This document shows positions 17,177 through 24,607 of a stretch of DNA of 64,000 nt, piece after piece. The notes below the pieces were generated by a model, which worked only from the letters and a program-made list of their open reading frames with translations, ran no database searches and was not told the DNA's origin. This stretch comes from Blastococcus saxobsidens (GTDB lineage Bacteria > Actinomycetota > Actinomycetes > Mycobacteriales > Geodermatophilaceae), in contig NZ_POQT01000009.1 in NCBI RefSeq assembly GCF_002938435.1, positions 1 to 64,000 on the forward strand. Direction: 5' to 3'. Made by a program: the position numbers and the translations under genes. The first letter of the stretch is position 1; each line of letters starts with the position of its first letter.

Positions 17177-18083
17177 GAGCGCTAACCCGCTTCGCAGTAG
17201 CCCTGCTTGTCGGGCTGCTCGTGTCCGCGTATCCATTCGCCGCCGTCGCCGACAACCACTGTGGCGCGCTGATCTGCCCAGACGTTGGATACAGCCCTGG
17301 CTCAATGAATGCGGCATACGTCGAGGGAAGTCCTGGCGGCCGGTGGATCGCCAGTAACGTCGCCCCGGAAGCTCATCCATACCGCTACCAGCTTTCACAT
17401 CCCTGCGTCGTAGACGACCGGGACAACGGCGGTTGTCGACCCAGCGATTTCCGCACTTGCCCGAGCGCGCCGGGGCTGCTCGTCGAAGACCTCGTGCTCG
17501 AACGCCAGAACCTGGTCTTGTCGAACGGCACAACTGAAGACGGAATCGTCCCGCTTCCCGGCACGCCACCAGGAACCCCTGTCGGCGGCTGGTTGCCCCT
17601 AGATCGCGGTTGCGTGGACATCACCGCATTGAACCCGCCGCCGTCACCTGACGAGGTGTTCCGCTACTTCCAGACCCTGCCGCTCCCGCAGCTGGCCACC
17701 CAGCACCAGCCACCGGGCGACGGCCTGACCGGGCTGCCGGTCATCTTCTACACCGACTCCCCCACCACCCATACCTTCACCGTCGACATCCGCGGCTTCC
17801 AGGTCGTCATCGAAGCCACCGCCGAACAGTTCACCTGGCACACCGGCGACGCCACCGGCCAGATCACCAGCACCGACCCCGGCCGCCCCTATCCCGACGA
17901 GACGGTCGAGCACTCCTACCGGTCCGGCACCTACACCGCCCACCTCACCGTCACCTGGGGAGCCACCTTCTCCGTCGACGGCGGCGCAACGGTCGCGGTC
18001 CCGGGCACCACCACCACCGACGGCCCCCGGTCACCTTCGACGTCCTCCAGGCCCGGACGGTGCTCACCAACCCGTACGACTGA
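17173..18083 (+). pseudogene. Secreted beta-rich protein, broken by one missing base
   Basis: A secreted protein with signal peptide MRALTRFAVALLVGLLVSAYPFAAVA, coupled to the DUF6318 gene. The first 155 residues include several cysteines; the last 150 form a beta-rich, PKD-like domain (HTFTVDIRGFQVVIEATAEQ, then SYRSGTYTAHLTVTWGATFSVDGG). At a C5 run (18024-18028) the frame slips. Adding one C restores PPVTFDVLQARTVL and NPYD before a TGA at 18081-18083, a natural end; without it the frame runs on to 18774, deep inside the next gene. This may be a real lesion or a sequencing error. Codon usage also changes abruptly near 17640. Function unknown; probably cell-surface. Confidence 0.75.
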
Positions 18084-18142
18084 CCGCCGGACCGGCCGGC
18101 TGAGCTGCGAAAAGTGTCAGTGGTCGGCCTTACGGTGCAGGT

Positions 18143-19648
18143 GTGTTCGACGACGGCTCCGCACCTGGCGATCCGGACGACGGCGTCCGCATCCGGGAGC
18201 TGCCCGACACCATCGCCCCCGGGCTGAGCGATCTCGAACTGGCCGCCGACATCTGGGCGGCCGATGCACGCGAGTCCCGCTACGCCGCCGAGCGCGCCAC
18301 AGCCATCGCGGCACTGGCCCGCCGCCGTGCGATCGAGCGCGACCGCGAGTTCGGCCCGCTGGGCGGCCCGGGACTGGACAGCCGACTGCGCCGATCGCCG
18401 GTCCTCGCGCAGGTGAGCGAGACCTTCGTGTCGGAGCTCGCCCTCATCCGCGGCTGCTCCGAGGTCGAGGCCGAGGCCCTCGCCGTGGAGTCGATCGTGC
18501 TGACCACCACCATGACCGCCACGTGGGAGGCGCTCCACGCCGGCGAGATCGACGTGAAGAAGATGCGGGCGCTGGTCGATCTCCTCGGCCCCGCGAAGTC
18601 CGCCGTGACCCAGGAAATCGAACAGCGGGTACTGCCTGGCGCTGGCCGCCGCACGGTCGCCCAGCTCCGCCGACAGGTCCGGCGCGCCCTCGCCACGCTC
18701 GATGCCGAGGCGCTGGACGAGCGACGCAAGGAAGCAGCCCGGCGCGCCGACGTCCGCGCCTGCCGCACCGGTGACGGGATGAGCCAGCTGGTCATCGACC
18801 TGTCCGTCGCACGAGCGGCCGCCTGCGCCGACGCCATCGACCAGTACGCCCAGCTGCTGCGGGCCGACGGCGACCGCAGGCCGATCGGTGTCATCCGGGC
18901 CGCCGTTGCCGCCGACCTCATCCTGCGCCCGTGGGACACCTCGCGGCCTCCCGTCACCGCCCAGCTGACGATCCACGCGCCGCTGGCAGCACTGGCCGAG
19001 CCAGACGCCACCGACCCGGTCCCGCAGCCCCCCGCCGAGGTCGCCGGTGAGGTCGTCACCGCCGCCGAGTGCCGCGAGCTCCTCCGAGAGTTGGACCTGC
19101 TCGGAGTCGGCAACGCGCCCACCGGCGGCTGCATCCGGGTGGCCGTCGAGGACCCCACCACCGGCCGGCTCGTCGCCGTGGCCACCCGCCGCGAACTGCA
19201 GCGAGCCGGCGGCGCCCGCCGACGCCGCCGGCGGCGCGGCCGACCCGACCAACCGATCGATGACGGCCCCGGGCTCCGTCCACCACCGGCCACCTCCGCC
19301 TACGAGCCCACCGCCGCCCAGCAACGGTTCCTCCACACCCGTGACCGGCACTGCCGGATGCCCGGCTGCCAGCGGCGCGCCGGCCGCTGCGACATCGACC
19401 ACGGCATCGCGCACGGCGACGGCGGACCGACGGACTGCTGGAACCTCTGCTGTCTGTGCCGGCGGCACCACCGCATCAAGACGTTCGCCCGCGGCTGGCA
19501 CTTCGAGCTGTTGCGCGACGGGCGGCTGATCGTCCGCACGCCGAGCGGCGTCTCCCGCGAGACCCGGCCACCGGGCTGGTGCCACGAACCCGAGCCCGAA
19601 CCTCCGTGGCTGGAGGAACAAGCACCACCGGACCCGCTCCACTGTTGA
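18143..19648 (+). CDS. DUF222/HNH endonuclease-domain protein (13E12-type)
   Basis: A 501-residue protein of the DUF222-HNH family, common in many copies in actinobacteria. The helical DUF222 region covers about residues 20-330 (LSDLELAADIWAADARESRYAA, then VVDLLGPAKSAV-like helices). A basic linker ([13 protein letters not shown]) leads to a C-terminal HNH nuclease module: CRMPGCQRRAGRCDIDHGI, NLCCLCRRHHRIK, with paired cysteines and the catalytic His. These proteins are thought to be mobile-element-related or selfish nucleases; substrate unknown. The GTG start follows TACGGT (18131-18136) by 6 nt, suggesting leaderless expression. Confidence 0.92.
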   Translation: MFDDGSAPGDPDDGVRIRELPDTIAPGLSDLELAADIWAADARESRYAAERATAIAALARRRAIERDREFGPLGGPGLDSRLRRSPVLAQVSETFVSELALIRGCSEVEAEALAVESIVLTTTMTATWEALHAGEIDVKKMRALVDLLGPAKSAVTQEIEQRVLPGAGRRTVAQLRRQVRRALATLDAEALDERRKEAARRADVRACRTGDGMSQLVIDLSVARAAACADAIDQYAQLLRADGDRRPIGVIRAAVAADLILRPWDTSRPPVTAQLTIHAPLAALAEPDATDPVPQPPAEVAGEVVTAAECRELLRELDLLGVGNAPTGGCIRVAVEDPTTGRLVAVATRRELQRAGGARRRRRRRGRPDQPIDDGPGLRPPPATSAYEPTAAQQRFLHTRDRHCRMPGCQRRAGRCDIDHGIAHGDGGPTDCWNLCCLCRRHHRIKTFARGWHFELLRDGRLIVRTPSGVSRETRPPGWCHEPEPEPPWLEEQAPPDPLHC

Positions 19649-19930
19649 CGGCCCGGCCGCGGACACCTCGGATCCCGACGACGCCACGGCCGGTGATGTC
19701 CGACCGTCCGTCTCCGAGGCGCCGGCCGCCTCACGTGTCGCGGGCACCAGGGCGCTACGCCGGTGCCGAACCGGTCCGCCGACGACCGGACGGGCACCTC
19801 AGCGCCCGCCGCCCCCGGCCCGCGTGAACCGGCACGCTCCGCACCGTTTCCTTCCCGCCCCGGCGGGAGGACAGTACGGAGGGCGGCGACGCCGACCAGG
19901 GCGCGCCGGCTCCCGGGAAGGAGACGTCCC
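19649..19930. other. Intergenic region with element shared by two paralogs
   Basis: A 282-bp gap without a convincing gene. Its right half holds the sequence element described at 19843-19894, which recurs before the neighbouring paralog. Confidence 0.5.
19843..19894 (+). promoter_or_regulatory. Conserved upstream element, copy 1
   Basis: CCGTTTCC followed about 13 bp later by GGCGGGAGGACAGT, then GGGCGGCGACGCCG. Nearly the same series (CCGTTCCC, CGGCGAGGACAGT, GGGCGGCGACGCCG) precedes the paralog at 20684. It is probably the promoter duplicated along with the gene. GGCG...CGCC could also form a small hairpin in the leader. Confidence 0.5.
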
Positions 19931-20551
19931 ATGCACGCTCGGTCCACCACCATCGTGGGCGACCCGCAGCGCCTCGACCCGGCCATCGACTACGTGCGGG
20001 ACCGGGTGCTGCCCGAGGTGGCGGGCATGGAGGGCTTCGTCGGTCTGTCCATGCTGACCGACCGCCCGTCGGCATGCTGCATCACCACCACGGCGTGGGA
20101 GGACGCGGACGCCGTGCAGCGGAGCGCTCCCCATGTGCGGGTCCTGCGCCAGCGTCTCGCGGAGATCCTCCGCGGAGTGCCCCGCGTGGAGCGGTGGGAG
20201 ATCGCCGTCCTGCACCGCCTACGGCCCACCGGCGAAGGAGCGTGCAGCCGGGTGGTGTGGACCCGTGGCGATCCGGCCCACACCGACCGCAGGATTCACG
20301 CCTTCCGCACCGGCGTCCTCCCGCAGCTGGAGGAGCTCCCCGGTTTCTGCAGCGTCAGCGTGCTGATCGACCGCCCCACCGGCCGGGCGGCCACCGCCGT
20401 CACCTACGCCAGCCGCGAGGCGATGACCGGTGCGAGCGAGCGGACCACCGCGATCCAGGACCGTTTCACCGAGGAGACCGGCCTCCGCGTCCGGCAGACC
20501 AGCGAGTACGACGTCGCCGTCGCCAAGCTGCGCGTCCCCGAGACCGTCTGA
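19931..20551 (+). CDS. Tandem ABM-like protein, paralog 2
   Basis: A 206-residue paralog of the proteins at 1885 and 20684, beginning MHARSTTI. The two internal halves carry 'LPEVAGMEGFVGLSML' and 'LPQLEELPGFCSVSVL', each followed by a TTAW/TAVTY strand, and the protein ends KLRVPETV. A good AAGGAGA ribosome site precedes the ATG. It has diverged mostly at surface positions, keeping the hydrophobic core and the C-terminal LRVPE motif shared by all three. Function unknown. The immediate tandem arrangement with the 20684 copy, including upstream DNA, indicates duplication. Confidence 0.85.
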   Translation: MHARSTTIVGDPQRLDPAIDYVRDRVLPEVAGMEGFVGLSMLTDRPSACCITTTAWEDADAVQRSAPHVRVLRQRLAEILRGVPRVERWEIAVLHRLRPTGEGACSRVVWTRGDPAHTDRRIHAFRTGVLPQLEELPGFCSVSVLIDRPTGRAATAVTYASREAMTGASERTTAIQDRFTEETGLRVRQTSEYDVAVAKLRVPETV

Positions 20552-20597
20552 GAGCGACCGCCCGGTCCGAACAGCGGCGGAACCAGCGCGTCCGGAA

Positions 20598-20648
20598 CCG
20601 TTCCCAAGCAGCCCGCCGGCGAGGACAGTGACAGGGGCGGCGACGCCG
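20598..20648 (+). promoter_or_regulatory. Conserved upstream element, copy 2
   Basis: CCGTTCCC (20598-20605), GAGGACAGT (20621-20629) and GGGCGGCGACGCCG (20635-20648) match, in order and spacing, the element before the paralog at 19931. The first block also forms the palindrome GGAACCGTTCC with the preceding bases. Confidence 0.5.
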
Positions 20649-20683
20649 CCCGTGGCTCGCCTGCTCGCGAGAGGAACCGTCGC

Positions 20684-21304
20684 ATGTACGCGCGCTCCAC
20701 CACCATCTCCGGCAGCCCGCCGAACATCGACCGAGGCGTCGTCTACGTCCGGGACCGGGTGCTGCCCGCCGTCATGGGCATGGACGGCTTCATCGGCCTC
20801 TCCATGCTCGCCGACCGGCACTCCGGCCGCTGCATCGTCACCACCGCCTGGGAGGACAGCACCGCCCTCCACCGCAGCGCCGGCGAGGTCAAGGCCATGC
20901 GTGCCCGCGCCGCCGACATCCTGGGCGGCCCCGCCGTCGTCGAGGAGTGGACGATCGCCGTCCTCCACCGCCTGCACCCCGCTCCGGAAGGGGCCTGCGC
21001 CCGGGTCACCTGGACCCGCGGGCACCCCGACCGCCTGGACCGGATGACCGACGCCTTCGGCGTGAGCATCGTCCCGTGCCTGGAGGACATCCCCGGCTTC
21101 TGCTCGGTCAGCATGCTGGTGAACCCGCAGGACGGCCGCGCCACCACCGCCGTCACCTACGACAGCCGCGAAGCCCTCCAGCAGTCGCTCGACCGCGCCA
21201 CCGAGCTGCGCCAGGAGTTCACCCGGCAGATGGGCGCCCAGGCGCTCGAGGTCGCCACCTTCGAACTCGTCGTCGCCCAGCTCCGGGTACCCGAGACCGT
21301 CTGA
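20684..21304 (+). CDS. Tandem ABM-like protein, paralog 3
   Basis: A 206-residue protein beginning MYARSTTI, closest in layout to the copy at 19931. The halves contain 'LPAVMGMDGFIGLSML' with TTAWEDS and 'VPCLEDIPGFCSVSML' with TAVTYDS. It ends QLRVPETV. The ribosome site is GAGAGGAA. As in the other copies, no catalytic or metal-binding signature is evident; a heterodimeric or regulatory role among the three is possible but is speculation. A strong hairpin follows the stop. Confidence 0.85.
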   Translation: MYARSTTISGSPPNIDRGVVYVRDRVLPAVMGMDGFIGLSMLADRHSGRCIVTTAWEDSTALHRSAGEVKAMRARAADILGGPAVVEEWTIAVLHRLHPAPEGACARVTWTRGHPDRLDRMTDAFGVSIVPCLEDIPGFCSVSMLVNPQDGRATTAVTYDSREALQQSLDRATELRQEFTRQMGAQALEVATFELVVAQLRVPETV

Positions 21305-21310
21305 CCGCGC

Positions 21311-21340
21311 GGGGCCGGCCGGGTTCCCCCGGCCGACCCC
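21311..21340. terminator. Bidirectional terminator hairpin
   Basis: GGGGCCGGCCGGG (21311-21323) pairs with CCCGGCCGACCCC (21328-21340) with one mismatch around a TTCC loop. It lies between the convergent genes ending at 21304 and 21351. Confidence 0.75.
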
Positions 21341-21350
21341 GGCACAGAGC

Positions 21351-22400
21351 TCAGACCACCCGGGTGAGCGCCGGCCAGAGCCCGTCCGGCCCGTCGGCCA
21401 GCAGCCCGGAGGCCAGCACCCGCGACCACACCAGCTCGCTGCCCGCCTCGTCCCGCCACGACCACAGCCGCCGCGTCAGGTGGTGCAGCTTGTGCTCCTG
21501 GGTGAAGCCGATCGCACCGTGCACCTGGTGCGCCAGCCGGGCGACCACCTCGACGGCCGCCCCTGCCCGCACCTTCGCCGCCGCAGCGGCCAGCACGACG
21601 TCCGCCGACCCGTGCGCCAGCGCCTGCACGGCGGCGTCGGTCAGCGCCGTCACCGCCACCACCTCGCCGGCCATCTCGGCCAGCTCCATCTGGATCGCCT
21701 GGAACTTGCCGAGCGGACGGCCGAACTGGTGCCGCTCCCCCGCGTACTGCACCGTCCACGCCAGCACCTGCTCCAGCGCCGCGCCCAGCTGCACCGCCCG
21801 CGCCAACGCGAACCCGGCCCGCAGCTCCCGCGCCTGCCCCTCGGTCAGCGGCGCCACCGCGGCGGGCGTCGCTTCCAGCGTCAGCGAGCCCCGCGGCTCA
21901 CCGGCGAGGTTGAACGCACCCGACACGGGCAGCCCCGACGTCGGCAGGAGCGCCAGCGCCGCGCCGTCCGGACCGGTCACCAGCAGCGCGACGTGCGCCG
22001 CCACCCCGGCCCACGAGACGTCGGCCGCGGTGCCGGTCAGGGTCCAGCCGTCCCCCGACGACGTCGCCGTCACCGGGTCGGCGATCCCGAAGGTCAGCGG
22101 CTCCTCGATCGGCGGCAGGATCAGCCCGGCCGCGATCACCGCGGGCCCGGCCACCAGCAGCTGCTCGGCCACCGGCACCGCCGCGGCACCCGAGGCCAGC
22201 GTCCGCACGATCGCCACGGCGTCGGCCAGCTCGCCCCCGGAGCCACCGGCCTCCTCCGGCAGCCCCACGCCGGTGAGCCCCGCCTCGGCCAGCGCCGACC
22301 ACAGGCCCTCGTCCCACCGGCGCGCGGGCGTCAGCACGAACGGCTCGTGCCCGGACAGGATGTCCCGGACCGTCTCGACCACCAGGTCCTGATCAGCCAT
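21351..22400 (-). CDS. Acyl-CoA dehydrogenase family protein, small subunit type
   Basis: A 349-residue acyl-CoA dehydrogenase-fold protein, shorter than the usual 380-400. It has the N-terminal helical part (LWSALAEAGLTGVGLPEEAGGSGGEL) and a beta domain, then C-terminal helices (VARLAHQVHGAIGFTQEHKLHHLTRRLWSW). Its ATG overlaps the stop of the second dehydrogenase gene upstream (TGATG). Pairs of unlike acyl-CoA dehydrogenase genes in this arrangement encode alpha2-beta2 enzymes in actinobacteria, where one subunit is shortened and has lost part of the FAD or catalytic site; they often act on steroid side chains or unusual acyl-CoAs. The substrate here is unknown. Confidence 0.88.
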   Translation of the reverse strand: MADQDLVVETVRDILSGHEPFVLTPARRWDEGLWSALAEAGLTGVGLPEEAGGSGGELADAVAIVRTLASGAAAVPVAEQLLVAGPAVIAAGLILPPIEEPLTFGIADPVTATSSGDGWTLTGTAADVSWAGVAAHVALLVTGPDGAALALLPTSGLPVSGAFNLAGEPRGSLTLEATPAAVAPLTEGQARELRAGFALARAVQLGAALEQVLAWTVQYAGERHQFGRPLGKFQAIQMELAEMAGEVVAVTALTDAAVQALAHGSADVVLAAAAAKVRAGAAVEVVARLAHQVHGAIGFTQEHKLHHLTRRLWSWRDEAGSELVWSRVLASGLLADGPDGLWPALTRVV

Positions 22401-23560
22401 CAGCGCAGCCCCAGCCCTCGCGCCACGATCCCTCGCAGGATCTCGTTCGTCCCGCCCCGCAGCGTGAAGCCGGGCTGGTGCAGCTGTGCCTCGGCCAGCG
22501 CCCGCGCCAGCGGGTCCGGTGAGTCCAGCGACGGCATCACGTCGGCCACCCGCCGCACCTCCTCGATGACGTCGGCCTCGAACGTCGTCCCGACGTCCTT
22601 CACCAGCGCCGCCGGGATGTTCGGCAGCTCGCCGCGGTCCAGCGCGGCCGCGATCCGCAGCGACATCTGCCGCAGCGCCAGCACCCGCGCCGACAGCCGG
22701 CCGAGCACCGCCAGCTGCGCCGGGTCGCCGGAGTCGACGACCCGACGTCCGAACTCGGCGATCAGTGGATATGTCGACAGGAACCGCTCCGGCCCCGACC
22801 GCTCGAACGCCAGCTCCGCGGTGACCTGGTGCCAGCCGTTGCCCTCCTCACCCAGCAGCATGTCGCCGGGGACGACGACGTCGTCGAAGACCACCTCGTT
22901 GAAGTGGTGGCCGCCGTCGAGGATGCGGATCGGGTTGACCGTGATGCCCGGCAGCGACAGGTCGATGAGCAGCTGCGACATGCCGGCGTGCCGGTTCGAG
23001 GGGTCCGACGGCGAGGTGCGGACCAGCACGATCCCGTAGTGCGACTCGTGTGCGTTCGACGTCCACACCTTGGCGCCGTTGACCACCCAGTCGCCGTCGC
23101 CGTTGCGCACCGCCTTGGTGCGGATCGACGCGAGGTCGGAACCCGAGTCGGGCTCGCTCATCCCGATGACGAAGTAGCACTCGCCGCGCACGATGCGCGG
23201 CAGGATCTCCTGCCGCTGCTTCTCCGTGCCGTAGGTGAGCAGGTTCGGCCCCGACTGCCGGTCGGCGATCCAGTGCGCGGCCACCGGTGCACCGGCGGCC
23301 AGCAGCTCCTCGGTGACGGCGTAGCGCTCCATCGCCGACCGCTCGTGGCCGCCGTACTCCTTCGGCCAGGTCATCCCGAGCCAGCCGCGCTCGCCCAGCT
23401 TCCGGGAGAACGACGGGTCGACGCCGGACAGCCAGGTGTCCACGTGCGTGGTGAACGTGCCCGCCGCCAGCTCGTCGGCGAGGAACTCGCGCACCTCCGC
23501 CCGCACCCGCTCCGCGGCATCGGACCGTGGCGCGGGCGCCAGGACCAACGAGTTGCTCAT
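22400..23560 (-). CDS. Acyl-CoA dehydrogenase, partner subunit
   Basis: A 386-residue acyl-CoA dehydrogenase. It carries WPKEYGGHERS, the FAD/substrate motif FVIGMSEPDSGSDLASI, VVNGAKVWTSNAH, and the C-terminal GGTNEILRGI. In medium-chain enzymes the catalytic glutamate sits just before this GT motif; here that position is glycine, a trait of heteromeric dehydrogenases whose base lies elsewhere. It is the first gene of a two-gene operon with the 349-residue subunit. The start is ATG 23560, beginning MSNSLVLAP. Together they probably oxidise one acyl-CoA class; substrate not deducible. Confidence 0.92.
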   Translation of the reverse strand: MSNSLVLAPAPRSDAAERVRAEVREFLADELAAGTFTTHVDTWLSGVDPSFSRKLGERGWLGMTWPKEYGGHERSAMERYAVTEELLAAGAPVAAHWIADRQSGPNLLTYGTEKQRQEILPRIVRGECYFVIGMSEPDSGSDLASIRTKAVRNGDGDWVVNGAKVWTSNAHESHYGIVLVRTSPSDPSNRHAGMSQLLIDLSLPGITVNPIRILDGGHHFNEVVFDDVVVPGDMLLGEEGNGWHQVTAELAFERSGPERFLSTYPLIAEFGRRVVDSGDPAQLAVLGRLSARVLALRQMSLRIAAALDRGELPNIPAALVKDVGTTFEADVIEEVRRVADVMPSLDSPDPLARALAEAQLHQPGFTLRGGTNEILRGIVARGLGLR

Positions 23561-23646
23561 GCGACTCCCCACGTCGAGATGGCCGTGCTCTCCCGCCGTT
23601 GTACACGGGCACCGCTCCGGAGCCGGCGGGCGGGCACCCGCGCCGG

Positions 23647-24204
23647 TCACCCCGGGCGGGCCGACGCCGTCCAGCGGGCCCGGGCCTCCCGGACGACGGC
23701 GTACAGCGCGTGGGCCCGGTTGTCGGCCTGGTTCAGCGGCGGCGCGAGCTGCTCGATGATCCCGGCCTCGACCTCCCACGGCGCCGGGTGCACCGCCCAG
23801 GTGAGCGACAGGTGCTCGCGCATCCACGCCGTCAGCCGCTGCTCGTCGGCCGGTTCCAGCACCGTCCGGCTGGTCCAGCGGGTCCGGTACCCCTGGTCGT
23901 CGGTGAGCAGCGCCGCCAGCGACCGCAGGAGGGTCGAGCTGCCGGTGTTGCCGCCCGCGTGGTTACCGAGCACCCGGCTGCGCAGCCTCGCCCGGGACGA
24001 CGCCCGGCTCGGTGCGATGCCCACGTAGATCAACTCGAGCCGACCCTCGGGATGCGCCGGGCCAGTGATGCCCGGGAGCGTGCCCGGCCGCGCCCACCAC
24101 GCGTAGAGACCCGGTTCCGCCGGTACCCCGCCCTGCTCGGCCGGCCCCGCGGCGCCCGGCAGGCCCATCGGCGTCCGCACCAGCAGATCGATGACGTCGT
24201 CCAT
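23647..24204 (-). CDS. GIY-YIG nuclease family protein
   Basis: A 185-residue protein with the GIY-YIG nuclease core: GLYAWW for the GIY strand, LIYVGIAPS for the YIG strand, an arginine-rich helix (RARLRSRVLGNHAGGNTGSSTL) and a late glutamate in EVEAGIIEQLAPPLN. Stand-alone GIY-YIG proteins of this length in actinobacteria are uncharacterised; the fold usually cuts DNA. TAGGGT (24212-24217 on the reverse strand) lies 7 nt before the ATG, so it is probably leaderless. It is followed downstream by the dehydrogenase operon in the same direction. Confidence 0.85.
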   Translation of the reverse strand: MDDVIDLLVRTPMGLPGAAGPAEQGGVPAEPGLYAWWARPGTLPGITGPAHPEGRLELIYVGIAPSRASSRARLRSRVLGNHAGGNTGSSTLLRSLAALLTDDQGYRTRWTSRTVLEPADEQRLTAWMREHLSLTWAVHPAPWEVEAGIIEQLAPPLNQADNRAHALYAVVREARARWTASARPG

Positions 24205-24232
24205 CAGCCGGACCCTAGTCAGGGCGGCGCGG

Positions 24233-24535
24233 TCAGTCCTCCGGAGGATCCGAGGGCGAGCCGCGGGTGAGTGCGCGGAGTTCGGTGGCGACGTCGGCGG
24301 CCACGGTGCCGAGCGAGGTGAGGGCGTCGGACACCAGCCGCCGCACGCCCAGCACGTCCAGGCCGAGCGCACTGCCCACGCCGGCCCCGGAGTCCACCCC
24401 GCCCAGCTCGCCGCCGGCCGGCGCGCGCTCCGCGAGATCGGGTGACCAGCGCATCGCGTCGCCCGACATCGACCAGTCACCGGTCGCCCCGTCGATCGCC
24501 TCGGCGACCGGGTTCACACGAGCCGAAGAATCCAT
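24233..24535 (-). CDS. Hypothetical protein, 100 residues
   Basis: A small protein starting MDSSARVNPV with a good GGGAGG ribosome site. The middle contains a Gly-rich patch (GGELGGVDSGAGVGSALGL) and an amphipathic helix (VLGVRRLVSDALTSLGTVAADVATELRAL). No family recognised. It lies just after the PP2C phosphatase gene on the same strand, so it may be co-transcribed with the RsbQ/RsbP-like pair. Confidence 0.6.
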   Translation of the reverse strand: MDSSARVNPVAEAIDGATGDWSMSGDAMRWSPDLAERAPAGGELGGVDSGAGVGSALGLDVLGVRRLVSDALTSLGTVAADVATELRALTRGSPSDPPED

Positions 24536-24607
24536 GACCGCCTCCCACCGGAGTCGGATCCATGGTGACCCCAAACCGCCCAGCCCGGTAGCGGGACCGC
24601 CCTCGGC

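Noticed and set aside
17173-18774. A 533-codon fusion of the secreted protein with the HNH gene's antisense frame
   Set aside because: The tail after the C5 run is Arg/Pro-rich shadow sequence; the neighbouring frame gives the proper ending.
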